Positions 21,936-33,334 of a DNA stretch of 64,000 bases are shown here, one piece after another (within the stretch, counting starts at the first letter, position 1; every line of letters begins with the position of its first letter). Source of the stretch: Meghimatium bilineatum (lineage: Eukaryota > Mollusca > Gastropoda > Stylommatophora > Philomycidae); assembly GCA_034231615.1 (NCBI GenBank), contig CM067322.1, positions 58,038,938-58,102,937 on the forward strand, in the 5' to 3' direction. The position numbers and the translations under genes were made by a program. Below the pieces are notes generated by a model. That model was not told the origin of the DNA. It did not search any database and saw only the letters and a program-made list of their open reading frames with translations.

Positions 21936-22600
21936 TTTCTAAGACTTGCATCATACTGAGAAAATCTACCTCACAGACCAAAAGAGCTAGGAAAATGTTG
22001 AAAACGGAGTTGCATGGAGGTCGCCATTGCGCAAATGTGCAGAAACTTGTGAAACACTTATGAGAGACAGAGTTGAGCCTAAACATCATACACGTAAAAC
22101 AAAGGTAATTTCAGCTTTACTGTCATGGTTTAATTCTACAACAAACTTTACCTAAACATGTGAACCTGGTAAGTAAACCGCATAAAAGACAAAAAGAGTC
22201 ATATCAATCTTTACATAAAGCTAGCAGAAAATTTTGTTAAATAGAGAATAACCCTTCGCAGAGGTGTTAAGAGATTTGAGCATTCAATATTGAGCATAGT
22301 AGAAGAATGAAGGCTCAGGCGTAATGTACAACAGGACAGCGATGACATTTTCCCATGGTTATTGTGTAACAGATTAAGCCATAAAAACGCATGTTCAGCT
22401 AGTGTCCGATTAGTTTCACTTGATACATCTTGGCTTGGGGTTTTTAAAAAAAAAGTAAAATGTGTCCATTATGACGAGATATGCTTCTTTCAACCATGAA
22501 CGTTAGTCAAAATTGGCTGTATCAGAGCTTTTTACCATCATAAATAGTGGAGGCAGTGATAATCCAGTTACGACGACCTCCCAAGATATTTTAGCTTGAA
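21936..22600. other. No recognisable gene; two dispersed motifs
   Basis: AAGACTTGCATCATACTGAG at about 21941 is repeated exactly, for 27 bases in all, at 11462-11488. The block 22491-22548 (TATCAGAGCTTT core) recurs at 25056-25120. No coding support. Confidence 0.5.
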
Positions 22601-22627
22601 TTAAGCTTGGCTTGCTTAAGTCGAATA

Positions 22628-22628
22628 T

Positions 22629-22713
<85 letters not shown>

Positions 22714-22746
22714 CATAAATATAAGTATTCTACACGTTTTATGAAT

Positions 22747-22834
<88 letters not shown>

Positions 22835-22866
22835 GCATTCATAAAACGTGTAGAATACTTATATTT
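22628..22866. repeat. (AT)n blocks and a perfect 30-bp inverted repeat
   Basis: Two long (AT)n tracts lie at about 22628-22712 and 22747-22828. The second is enclosed by perfect 30-bp inverted arms at 22717-22746 and 22837-22866, each containing ATTCTACACGTTTTATGAAT or its complement. The single strand could fold into a long hairpin or cruciform. Confidence 0.9.
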
Positions 22867-22965
22867 AAGTTTTGCTAAACTGTGGGGAAAAAATGGTTGG
22901 GGGGGGGGGATTTTTAAAGCAGAAAATAATTGTATCCTCCATTATTATAATACATTTGTACACCA

Positions 22966-23405
22966 TTATCATCATCAGGTGCCATGCTGGCTGGTGTAAG
23001 CAGTCATGGCTCTCCACAGGCTCTCTGTCCACAGTATTATGTATCAAAGTCATTGTTCTTTCCTTGCGGTGCCAGGTTGTCAAACTGTCTAATATTTTCT
23101 CACGTTGTCGTCCTCTGTCTCTATTGCCTTCAATTTTGCCTGTTGTGACTATGCTCTCTAAACCTGCCTGTCTCATGAAGTGGCCAAAAAATTAAGATTT
23201 TCTTTTTCTTATATTATTGATTAAGGTCCGTTTCGCATTTGACTCTTTCACACCTCTACATTAGTTTTTCTGGCAGTCCATGGTATTCTCAGCATTCTTC
23301 TGTAGAACCACATCTCTGTTGCCTCTAATTTCCCACTTTCCAGTTTGCTTATTGTCCAAGACTCGCACCCATATGTTAGTATAGGAGTTATATAGCACTG
23401 CAGAA
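22966..23405 (-). mobile_element. LINE-C 3'-end fragment
   Basis: The minus strand gives MRQAGLESIVTTGKIEGNRD then RGRQREKILDSLTTWHRKE, and further upstream a TYGCESWT-like and WFYRRMLRIPWT-like segment with breaks. The 3' end is the (ATG)n tail, seen as ATCATCATCAGGTGCC on the plus strand. Confidence 0.8.
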
Positions 23406-23632
23406 CTCTCTCACCTCTAAATAAATATTAACACACCAACTGTAGGCCTACTTCTGTGTGTCGCCATGACTTTCATCTTGGGAGAATAATGTGGTAGTTT
23501 CCCGTTGCTTTCCACATCCATATGGGGATATCCATTTATATCCGCTCCCTTTGACAATACTTTATGTCGGGAAAATGGGTGCCCCGCCCAGTTGCAGAGC
23601 TACCACTTAAACCGGTGGCTATCAGTCGCTTC
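23406..23632. other. Unassigned, possibly repeat-derived
   Basis: Sequence lies between two minus-strand LINE 3' ends. It contains GGGTGCCCCGCCCAG and AGCTACCACTTAAACCGGTG. I could not tie it to a family from this window. Confidence 0.35.
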
Positions 23633-24225
23633 CTTAGTTAGTTAGTTAGTCATCGGATCATCATCACTGCAAACTGGACACGTCTATAGTTGCCCCGATC
23701 TCTCCTTGAGTGTATCCGCCATTACACTTCTGCTGACAGTACCGGTTCTATGCTGGTTGACCATCATTCTTCTGCGCCCTCCACAATGTTCACCTCCAGC
23801 AACACCGCATTTCAATCCCTGATCTTTAATCCTAGCCATTGAAAAGGAATCATCATCCAGATTAGTCTCACTCTCGCGTGTTATATCACTAAGGAGTTCA
23901 AAACGTCATCGCGATCCATTGCCCCATCGCCCTGTGACACAATCGAGCACAATGCCAGTTGATCCGCTCTTTCATTGCCTCGAACGCCCACATGTCCCGG
24001 CACGAAAATAAATGTAACCACTTTCAAGCTCGCCTTTCTTAAGGCCTCAATCCACTGTTCGCGAACGAGACCCACTTGTACCTTCTTATAATCTCATAGT
24101 CACTCAAGTCGCTTCCTTGTTCGCGCCTAGCGAACATCATGACGGCAAGATCGACGTCTAAACTCCGACTCCCCTCCAGGAATGTTGTTGTTCGTCCATC
24201 ACAATTGATGATGACCATTTCAATT
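23633..24225 (-). mobile_element. 5'-truncated LINE-B 3' end (RNase H)
   Basis: The minus strand shows REQWIEALRKASLKVVTFIF, VPGHVGVRGNERADQLA and GAMDRDDVLN, matching the RNase H of the full-length LINE-B. The 3' end carries the same TTAGTTAGTTAGTCA-type terminus. The frame changes near 24050-24075. Confidence 0.85.
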
Positions 24226-25345
24226 GTTACATCCACTTTTGAAAATTCATTTTTAGTTATGTCCTCTTGAATTGATTATGAGTTCGTAGATGGCTAATGA
24301 AATAACTTGCACTGTGGATTTTTAAGTGAGGAAGAATATTCTCCAGGAATATTCATCTTTACACAATAGAAAACACACATTGAATTTTCTGCACATTTCA
24401 ATTATTAGTCATTCACTTAAAATAACACATAATACGATCATAAATAATCCTCAAGAGACGACTGAATAACGTTCAAACTTGCGCCTAGTTGACACCGGAA
24501 CCATTTGTACATAGGCCTATTATCTTAAAATTGATAATAAATACGTTTTAAATAAGTAGCATTAACGATCCTCATCTCTTAGCGAAAAAAATGATGATGA
24601 TGTTCGTCCGTCGTAATCGACGATGACAAAAAACTCAACCATAATAATAATAACAATAAGTAATAAAAATAATAAAAGTTTATAGTGAGTTTTTAAACGA
24701 CGAAAAAAATATTCTGCAATTGTCCCCCCCCCCCCCCCCCCTTCTAAGAAAAATATGTTGCCCTATTAACCTCGACAATAACAAACAAAAACCAATGTTC
24801 ATATTATTCTTCTACGTTCATTCTCAAATTCATGTAGATTCGTAGGGTGCACTCCGAAGAACGAAATGCATTTTGTCGTGACGTATGACTGCGTTTTCCC
24901 GGCTTTAGCGTGGCTTTTTAGTCAATTTAAACATGTGGTATAGAACAGTCAATAGAACAGGGACTGAACTTGCGTTTTAAACCCCTGTCAACCCGAGCAG
25001 CCGAAGATTCTATGTTGTATCAGGACGTATATTGTACCTCCTTTACTGAGGTACGTTCTTTTCAACCCTGAACGTGAGTTCAGTTTGGTTATATCAGAGC
25101 TTTAGCCATCAAAGAATAATATAGGTTGTGTGTGGTTCTCGTAATTCAGTCATCTCCACATCAGAAAAATATATGACATTGTAAAGTTTATGTGTCGAGT
25201 TACAGTCGTACCCTAATATTTTCCTAAAGTTATATCACACTTTGCAATTGTAGATTATGTAGTCTGTAGTTACATACCTTAGATCTCATTTCTACATCAT
25301 GTGATATGTGTGATCTGACCATCAACACCAAAAACTGAGGTAGTG
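24226..25345. other. No recognisable gene; poly-C and dispersed motifs
   Basis: Contains an 18-base C run at 24724-24741. A near-palindromic motif GTTCGTCCGTCGTAATCGAC at 24602 resembles GTTCGTCCATCACAATTGAT at 24188. Confidence 0.5.
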
Positions 25346-25349
25346 TTTC

Positions 25350-25615
25350 AACCAACTCCCAGATTCAGTCACCGAGGTCAAAAACAAATATCTCCCACCA
25401 GCCGACATATTATCTATCTCAGTAGAACTCTTTCCAGTACAGAAGATTGATGCTGAAGTCAACAGCAGAACCTCTAAGGCGACTGTTGCATTCGGTAAAG
25501 TGCGTGAGAATATGTGTGAACAGGCGAACATCAGCCTCGCTACAAAATTAAAAGTCTATTGCGTCATTGTACTAACTCATGCTCAAAAGCCGTAGAGGAT
25601 TGATTTAATTGTACT
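25350..25615 (+). mobile_element. LINE RT fragment
   Basis: Plus-strand reading gives KKYLPPADILS..., IDAEVNSRTSKATVAFGKVR, then TKLKVYCVIVLTHA. This is the region after YLGS in LINE reverse transcriptases, where family members read AEI..RI.KA...F..L and TKLKVYRAVVL. It is broken on both sides. Confidence 0.7.
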
Positions 25616-25798
25616 CGTGTTATCACCTTCCTAACGAAGCGGTTCGCAGAATGCCGAGAGTACCACTCATGGCACGTAACTATGCAGCTACATGCGATAA
25701 TCCCAAAGGATGTCCCAAATAATTCACCTTCTAAAGATGTCGAGAACGGGATTCAATAAGTATACGTTTATATAAGTATATTCGCATAAGTATCTCTA

Positions 25799-25915
25799 GA
25801 GCTTCACCACCGATGTCATTTATCCAAGCTCAACCACCAATGTCATTTCACCTAGCGTAACCACTGATGTCACTTTACCCAGCTTAACCACCGATGTCAC
25901 TTCACCTTCAAATGC
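25799..25915. repeat. ~29-bp tandem repeat
   Basis: About four units of AGCTTAACCACCGATGTCAT plus TTCACC-like sequence. Confidence 0.75.
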
Positions 25916-25935
25916 AACCCAAAAACCAGCTGATA

Positions 25936-25937
25936 TA

Positions 25938-25972
<35 letters not shown>
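25936..25972. repeat. (AT)n microsatellite
   Basis: TATATATATATGTATATATA and continuation. Confidence 0.85.
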
Positions 25973-25975
<3 letters not shown>

Positions 25976-27080
25976 AGAGTTTTTTATGAGTTTGAAGTGT
26001 AAATTCACTACTATGCAAAAGTTTATTATACAATTGTACAGTTACTTTTGCAGAGGAGCTAGAAGAGGCCGTTTATATTACGACAGTACACGAAATTGAA
26101 TATTTGCACACAATAAAAACAAATATACATCACAAAAACTAGACACAGTGCACACTGAATACACTTATAAATAACAACATTTTTATAAACAAACGAAGGC
26201 AAAGAAGAGGTATGAGGCTTGAGTGAATAAAACATAAATTCACTTTATTTATTCAATTTACAAGACAAAAATCAAAATTTAAAAAATATAACCTTCACAT
26301 ATTAAGGTAATATTTAACTTATTATGTCAGTTTTTCGCACTTATGCCAAGGTTGATATGATTAGTATAAGCACCAACATACGAATGCAACCTAAATTAAC
26401 ATTCACACATAAAGACATAATAAGCAAAACCATTATATTTTCGACACACGAGTGTAATCCGCGGAAACCTAGGTTAAAAAGGCACATATGGACAAAGAAA
26501 GTAAGTACGCGTTATCTATAAAAACAAGACTATCTAATACATATGTTATCTTCCATCTGTCTTTGTATGTTTTACTTCAGGTATAAAAACAGCTCAAGAA
26601 AACAAAAGAAGCCTCTACTATTGTTTCTTGATGGAGGTTGTAGAAGACCGATACGTAGAATTCGTCCTCGCCACATCGTCTATAGATTTATTAGATGTTA
26701 TTGTTGTTTTTATAAGTAATATTTACATATATCTTTGTCAATATTGCATTCTCGCATAAACTGACTGACAAACATTAGTCACATGTAGCAAAGCTACCAT
26801 GATCATACAGTTACTGTAAATGATAGAAATTAAGAACATAGAATAACCCATGAACGATTAAAAGAGTACCTCTCAATCCACACAAATAAAATATTAGAAA
26901 ACAATCATCATTATACTACTGTAACACTGTACATGATATAATAGACAGTTATACTAATCGTACTGCACCGTACAAGATGGTATAGTTAGGTCCTTTTCTA
27001 AAAAATAAGTGCCTACCTTTTTTTGTAAAAAGCGAAACGAAACTTATGCACTTTTTTCCCCGCAAATTATTTCCCTTGTC
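25973..27080. other. No recognisable gene
   Basis: AT-rich sequence. I see no conserved coding segment or ordered repeat. Confidence 0.5.
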
Positions 27081-27094
27081 TAATTGGTCTATAA

Positions 27095-27286
27095 CAGGGC
27101 TATTCAAATATATTTACTCGGGGGCCAAAATGTAGAAAATGGGGATATTACGGGCTAGATTTATATAGAAAAAAAACCTTGAATAATTTTATACATTTCG
27201 TTTTTATATAACTTTATTTCATTGTTTTAACAATGATCCGCGGGCCACTTACTAGGCCTCAGCGGGCCGCCAATTGAATAGCTCTG
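27095..27286. mobile_element. hAT-like MITE with perfect 8-bp TSD
   Basis: 192 bp bounded by inverted ends CAGGGCTATTCAA and TTGAATAGCTCTG. It is flanked by perfect 8-bp direct repeats GTCTATAA at 27087-27094 and 27287-27294. An 8-bp TSD and CAG...CTG ends are typical of the hAT superfamily. There is no coding capacity. Confidence 0.9.
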
Positions 27287-27329
27287 GTCTATAATTACCG
27301 ATCAGTGTTTCGGGGTCGAGATGTTTATT

Positions 27330-27560
27330 TTAGGAGTATTGTATGGGTTGATCTCTCAGTGGATGGTGTACAGATTGGGAGTGGGGGGGGGCTCTCAGTG
27401 GGTTGCGCGAAAATCGTCGAATCCGGCAGCAGTCTTTGCTATTGTAAGAGAATTGTATATCTCTAACAAATTTACTCATAGAGACTATTAGAGATTTATA
27501 TAGGTTTATCTTCACTGTTGTATTTATTCTGCTCTTCCATATTGTACTTAATCTGGACAT
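27330..27560 (-). mobile_element. LINE-D RT fragment
   Basis: The minus strand reads MSRLSTIWKSRINTTVKINL then YKSLIVS, the LNTIWKS...K..L..S segment of a LINE RT. The closest relative in the window is at 35500-36235 (MIWKIKISITVKINLFRSLV). Confidence 0.65.
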
Positions 27561-28010
27561 TTCGTGTGTAAAATAGAAATTTCAGAGCGAGACTTTAAAG
27601 TCTGAAAACTTGACAATAAAATGAAAGATTGCAAATATGAAATGCAGTAACAGCTTTTGATGTATGACAAGGGCTTGATTAAAAAAAATATGCACGTAGG
27701 GCTATTGCAGAAATAACAATCGTGAAATGAGCAGGGTCACATGCAGAAAATCATTATTAATGAAAGTCATATAGATAAATAATCCGTGTGTTTCATAAAC
27801 ATGCATACATGTAAGTACAAACGCACGTTCATACATGTATACATCATCAAGTGCTCTTCCAGCAAGAGCATTGTCTAATAGATGTTTACAGTGTTTGAAT
27901 TTAATTCTGACTCTGCATTTGGTGTTGAAATGATTCAGTGACATAGTTGCTTGCTCATTTATGGAATTCTACTGCAAGGACTCTTTTCTATTTGCCTCCC
28001 TCCCCTTCTC

Positions 28011-28012
<2 letters not shown>
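27561..28012. other. No recognisable gene
   Basis: No coding or repeat structure supported. Confidence 0.5.

Positions 28013-28013
<1 letters not shown>

Positions 28014-28063
<50 letters not shown>
28014..28063. repeat. (CT)n microsatellite
   Basis: About 25 CT units. Confidence 0.95.
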
Positions 28064-28065
<2 letters not shown>

Positions 28066-28429
28066 CCCTCTGTTTCGATCACCACTGATATATAATTTGT
28101 CATTATGTGGTCCAAATTCCATTTTCTCTGTGTCAAATATTGAATTACTTACAGAAAGCAACATGCGTGCCAGTGCGTAAACTGTTGAATTACCGAGAAC
28201 AAATACGTGTGTGTGAATTATGCAGTTACTAAAAATAGCGTGTCTGTATGTATATGTGAGAACGATTATGTATTTGTGCGTGTGCTTTTATGTGTTTGTG
28301 TGAAATATTCAATTACTAAGAAACAGTATTTATGTGTGAAAAATGGGATAACTAATCGATTATTTTGCTCGTTCCTAATATAGTACTTTAGGATTTTCTG
28401 ACCGTTGTTCTTTTGGTATTGATGTGTTA

Positions 28430-28690
28430 AGTGTAAGTGTGAAATTATGATTTACTGAGAACTAATATGTATGGGAAATATTGAATTGCCGAGAAACGAT
28501 GTATGTGAACTATTGAATTACCAAGAACTGATGTATGTGAAATATTGAATTGCCGAGAAACGATGTATGTGAACTATTGAATTACCAAGAACTGATGTAT
28601 GTGAAATATTGAATTGCCGAGAAGCGATGTATGTGAAATATTGAATTGCCGAGAACTGATGTATGTGATAAATTAGATTACTTACAAAAA
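28430..28690. repeat. ~29-bp minisatellite with 58-bp higher-order unit
   Basis: Alternating units GATGTATGTGAAATATTGAA/TTGCCGAGAA and GATGTATGTGAACTATTGAA/TTACCAAGAA. More diverged units extend upstream to about 28140. Confidence 0.8.
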
Positions 28691-28699
28691 TATTTGTAT

Positions 28700-29850
28700 G
28701 TATATTAAATATTGAATTACTGAAACCAGCAAGAATGTGCGGAATATCAGATATCAATACAAATATTCAAATAAATAGCTACTGCGAGCATTCCATTTTT
28801 CTTTCCCCCCAGATACACGCACTCGTAAAAAGAACATACTCTATTGGAAATAGTGTGCGTGTATGTGAGAGAGAGAGAAGAAATTGAGTGCTCGCAGTAA
28901 TTTTTAATTTGAATATTTCTATTAGTCATTTGAATACTTGTATTGATATCTGAAAAGAAGAGATACAGAAAAACAAAGATACAAGAAAGACTTCATTATT
29001 GAATCTGTACGACATGCAACAAATCAATGATCACAGTAAGCATAGAAGTAAACAAGCTGTCATACACAACAACCTATCACTTTACAATTAATATTCATCA
29101 CTTTCTTTCATTTCTTGTCTTACCAATAAACCATTAAATATTTATAAATATTGTATCGTTTCTAGTGCTGTGTGATCCTTGATTTGTTTTGGCTAAATGC
29201 AACTACATTAATTAAAGTACTCTTATAGGGTTTTTAATCAAAATGAAAATCAGATTTTATTTACTTTTTACCATAATCGATGTTTCTGTTATAGATTTTT
29301 TAAACCGAGAATCGGTTCTTATTTTAACATGGAGTGACATTAAATCCTTTTGTTTTAAGCACTTTCAAACTCGACGCTCTTATTTTTTTATCAGGCCCGT
29401 AGATAAAGGGAGTGTTGGGATGGGGAGGGGATAAACCCCTTTGTTTTTAGCAAATCGAAACATAACTTTTAGTACTAGGAACTTGGTCAAAAGCCAAAAC
29501 TCTCTTTGCAATTTGTTTTCACATAATGAAAGAATTGTCTCACGTTAATGCACAAATGACCAATTTTTATTTTCTTAAGGTAAAACTATCCCCTTAAGGA
29601 ACATGCATCTACGGCCATGTTTCATATTGAGAACTGTGGAGATTCTATAGATAAACTTGCAAGTACAAATTGCACATGTAGTTTGGAAGAAATTACACCC
29701 AAGGAGAGCTGATTTATACATGTCAATTTATATCACAAGAAATTTTGAAAACATCAAATCGCTGTTAGCATATGCGTGTCATTCGTCAAATATAGAGCTC
29801 GTTATTATAGCTGGCACACCAGGATCATCCTGCTAAGGTGATGCATTAGG
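28700..29850. other. No recognisable gene
   Basis: No coding motif seen. A 60-codon open frame at 29243-29434 has no recognisable feature. Confidence 0.5.
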
Positions 29851-29852
29851 CT

Positions 29853-29915
29853 TTTACAAAGATTTTCATTGGTCACTTTGTGTATACTATGTGTAGACAC
29901 CCAAATAAAACACTG
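29853..29915 (-). mobile_element. Foldback MITE fragment
   Basis: Contains GATTTTCATTGGTCACTTTG then a diverged TGTAGACAC core, matching the foldback family best seen at 30097-30293. Confidence 0.55.
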
Positions 29916-30096
29916 GGAAAGTCTAATTAATCATTATACGAGCTCGTAGATGGCTGTTTTCTAACTAGTCAACAGGTCACATATACTGTTGAGCAAGCAT
30001 GAAGAGCAGTCATGGGCCACGTCATAGGTCGGGGCAGCGTCAAATGAAACACATTTTTCAACTGTATGATGAGGATGATCGTGTACATTCGTACGT

Positions 30097-30293
30097 GACC
30101 GTTGACAATATAAGACATATTGTCTAATGGGAGAACAGCCTTTTAAAATTACTCATTTGAGTTTACCGTGATTTTCATTTACTGTCGACACAAAGTATAA
30201 TAATAACGAGCAATGAAAATCACAGGAAGAGTAAATGAGTCTTTTTAAATGACTGTTTTCCCAAAAATCATTAGGTCTTATACAGTTGACGGT
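30097..30293. mobile_element. Foldback MITE (long imperfect palindrome)
   Basis: The two halves are inverted copies. The inner pair is GTGATTTTCATT (30168-30179) and AATGAAAATCAC (30212-30223), around a TGTCGACACAAAGTATA centre. The outer arms run from GACCGTTGAC (30097) to GTTGACGGTC (30293) with matching AAATGAGT, CTGTTTTCCC and GTCTTATA blocks. There is no coding capacity. Relatives lie at 49285-49425, 53445-53665, 53860-54030 and probably 61205-61320. Confidence 0.75.
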
Positions 30294-30636
30294 CTCTGTT
30301 CGCAAGAAGAACTTCATACAGGTAAATGTTACTGAAAGCGCCATCAATCGCCAAATAAGAAGTAACAGCAGAATCAAAACAAAGAAGTAACATTTTTATA
30401 TGATGTTTTGATTATTGCCGTGTGTGTGTTTTTTCCGTTGGTCACTATTTATATACCTCGTATCGTCTTTATCATATACTATATTTATACACTAGGTATC
30501 GTGTATCAATGCAGACCAACGAAATACTCTGAAACAATCGAAAATTCACAACGTAAATATGATGGTTCTGCTTTTCTTTTGATTCTGGTGCCATGTCTTA
30601 TCTGGTGATTGATCACGGGCTTGAAGGTTGACAGTT

Positions 30637-30642
30637 TATTTT
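30637..30642 (-). promoter_or_regulatory. Candidate poly(A) signal of the globin gene
   Basis: The minus strand reads AATAAA about 20 bases after the globin stop codon. A signal so close would give a very short 3' UTR, so a distal site may be used instead. Confidence 0.4.
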
Positions 30643-30661
30643 GTGAGTTGAAAACCTCTCA

Positions 30662-30790
30662 TCAGCTGGCTGCCTTGACAAGGTGCTCTAGTATAAACTT
30701 AATAAGGATTCTATATATTGTGTCCATGTTGTCTGTGTAGCGATCGTCGAGAATGATGCGGACAGCGTCCAGGAATGGTTGTTCTATCAA
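30662..30790 (-). CDS. Globin (neuroglobin-like), terminal exon
   Basis: The last coding exon of a heme-binding globin, covering helices G and H. After a strong acceptor (TCTCTTTTCAG, just above 30790) 42 codons follow: LIEQPFLDAVRIIL, DDRYTDNMDTIYRILIKF, ILEHLVKAAS, then TGA at 30662-30664. The DRYTDNM segment corresponds to the conserved (E/D)-F-T-P start of helix H. The exon starts in phase 0 exactly where globin exon 3 starts (position G7.0), and its 42-residue length is normal. It joins in phase to the exon at 55300-55531 across a 24.5-kb intron. The fit of splice phase, length and motif makes a host globin far more likely than a chance frame. Whether it is neuroglobin or another invertebrate globin class cannot be told without exon 1. 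Confidence 0.82.
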   Translation of the reverse strand: MIEQPFLDAVRIILDDRYTDNMDTIYRILIKFILEHLVKAAS

Positions 30791-30814
30791 CTGAAAAGAG
30801 ACCGATTGAAGTTA

Positions 30815-31660
30815 GTTAATTAAAGGAAACATATACAGGAATATCACATAAACAGTGATGATTTATCAATTGAAGTTAAGGAACAATATGTTGGGATATC
30901 ACATAAACAGTGATGATTTATCAATTGAAGTTAAGGAACAATATGTAGGGATATCACATAAACAGTGATGATTTATCAATTGAAGTTAAGGAACAATATG
31001 TAGGGATAGTACATACAAGGTGATTATTTACAAATTAAAGTTAAGGAAACATATACAGGGATATCACATGATGATGTTTTATCAGTTAAAGTTAAGGAAA
31101 CATATACAGGGAAATCACATATACGATGATGTTTTATCAGTTGAAGTTAAGGAAACATATACAGGGATATCACATATACGATGATGTTTTATCAGTTAAA
31201 GTTAAGGAAACATATACAGGGAAATCACATATACGATGATGTTTTATCAGTTGAAGTTAAGGAAACATATACAGGGATATCACATATACGATGATGTTTT
31301 ATCAGTTAAAGTTAAGGAAACACATACGAAAATCACATATATGATGATGTTTTATCAATTAAAGTTAAGGAAACATATACATGGAAATCACATATACGAT
31401 GATGTTTTATCAGTTAAAGTTAAGGAAACATATACAGGGATATCACATATACAATGATGTTTTATCAATTAAAGTTAAGGAAACATATACAGGGATATCA
31501 CATATACGATGATGTTTTATCAGTTGAAGTTAATGAAACATATACAGGGATATCACATATACGATGATGTTTTATCAATTAAAGTTAAGGAAACATATAC
31601 AGGGATATCACATATACGATGATGTTTTACCAGTTAAAGTTAAGGAAACATATCCAGCAG
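30815..31660. repeat. 55-bp minisatellite, about 15 units
   Basis: Unit CATATACGATGATGTTTTAT, CAGTTAAAGTTAAGGAAACA, TATACAGGGATATCA (55 bp). The first few units, at 30815-31010, are more diverged (AACAGTGATGATTTATCAAT). It lies just upstream (minus sense) of the globin acceptor. Confidence 0.9.
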
Positions 31661-32429
31661 TGCTGTTTTACCAAATATGCACAGTATACAGTCTCCTATG
31701 GACCTCACGTTCTTTAGGGTTCATGCGATAACAGAACAATGTTAATTTAAAATATTTTTAAATCATATTGTACATTATTATTTGTGAATGGAGCCTGATA
31801 TTTCAACTGCCATGAACTCACATGCAAAAGGTCTCATTTGACAATACACATACGTCTTATTAGCACAGTTATCTTATTAGCACAGTTATCTTATTAGCAC
31901 AGTTATCTTATTAGCACAGTTATCTTATTAGCACCGTTATCGGAATAATTCTTATAGCAGAATTTGATGCAGATATCTTAGGTATAGAGGCATACCATGA
32001 GTTCTCAGGATAGAGCGATCGTTTTATAAATAAGGTATTGGTCGTATTGAAGTCATACAGTCAGCATCTAAACAAGGCAAGGTAGATCAATATGGGCATC
32101 TAGGTTTTGGAAGCTAAAAAACATTTCCAAATGACGCTATAACTAAAATATAGTTAGTTATGTAGGGTCGGACCGTTCCAGTGCTTGTCCAGGGCGTCAT
32201 AATGAGTAGTTTCAGTGCTGCATGCATTTGCAAGTGACTGTGTGTTGAAGCCAACACTGATACCAATGGTTTCAAGCTTTTATGTGATTGGATGACTGCA
32301 TACAAAATGGTGGAACATGCCTCTATATACGCACATAGTTTCTACTCTGAGTAGGAGACCTTTTCTCAGAGTATTGCATACCACCACTAAGAGTTCGAGT
32401 CTTAATCTTTTGTGTATGAAGAAACAAAC
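31661..32429. repeat. Mostly unassigned, with a 17-bp tandem repeat
   Basis: Five copies of CTTATTAGCACAGTTAT lie at about 31855-31941. The rest of the interval shows no structure I can name. Confidence 0.7.
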
Positions 32430-32690
32430 AACGCTGGATCTTTTAATCCATATTAAACGATAGGACACTTCGTTGAAGACTTTAGCAGAAGGTAGAGTTG
32501 ATGGGTGGCGAGAAGAGGTAAGCAGAAACACAAGTGGGAAGGAAACATCATGAGATGGACAAGTTAGTCTTTCAGAGTGCACCACCAAAGCAAGAGCCCT
32601 CATGATATTTAATATTGGAGGTCCTCTGCAGCCAACCTCTGATGTGGAAACGGGACTTCGTGGTGATAGTTGTAGTATTCGAATGTTGGA
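32430..32690 (+). mobile_element. Degenerate LINE 3' end
   Basis: Matches the end of the LINE at 21300-21500: AAGTGGGAAGGAAACATCAT, GAGATGGACAAG, AGAGTGCACCACCAAA and CTGCAGCCAACCTCTG. The frame is broken. Its last bases are the start of the 71-bp tandem array that follows. Confidence 0.7.
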
Positions 32691-32900
32691 TGTCCTCTTA
32701 AGTCAACTTTTGACGTGGAAACGGGACTTCGTGGTGATAGTTGTAGTATACGAATGTTGGATGTCCTCTTAAGTCAACTTTTGACGTGGAAACGGGACTT
32801 CGTGGTGATAGTTGTAGTATTCGAATGTTGGATGTCCTCTTAAGTCTACTTTTGACGTGGAAACGGGACTTCGTGGTGATAGTTGTAGTATACGAATGCA
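32644..32900. repeat. 71-bp minisatellite grown from a LINE end
   Basis: Units start with GTGGAAACGGGACTTCGTGG at 32644, 32715, 32786 and 32857, exactly 71 bp apart. The first unit overlaps the LINE coding end, so the array appears to have arisen by duplication of the LINE 3' junction. Confidence 0.85.
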
Positions 32901-33330
32901 TATTTATAACAAAAGTGTTGTAGTATTTTTTGTACAATAACATAAAATAATAGACATATTTGTTTGTAAATAGCGCACGTTTTATCATGTGTTAATTCCT
33001 TTTCTGCGTCTTAAGAAATACGAACTAAGTAAATAAAAAAAGAGCCACGAACAACAACAAGAACAGTTAATGCACGTTGAAGATAAATTAACAGCAACCA
33101 CAGAGTATATGTTTACTGGGCTGACTTCTGCATGATTCTATTTACATGTCTTAGCTGATTAATGACGTTGTTTTTCAGTTCTGCTGATCAAATGGTGGTT
33201 CATGCACAATCCGCCATAGCTTCGACTTTACCAAATCTTTGGTAATATGGTTTTAAACCATGATAGAAATATTCAGATTAACATAGAGTTGAGCGCAGAA
33301 ATTTAAATGATTACACACTTCATTTGCTGA
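32901..33330. other. No recognisable gene
   Basis: No coding motif or repeat family supported. Confidence 0.5.
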
Positions 33331-33334
33331 TCCA

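Noticed and set aside
22503-22842. Tyr-Ile repeat open frames
   Set aside because: Pure translation of (AT)n microsatellite.
31236-31457. 73-codon frame with a repeated DDVLSVK unit
   Set aside because: It is read from the 55-bp minisatellite next to the globin acceptor, not from unique sequence.
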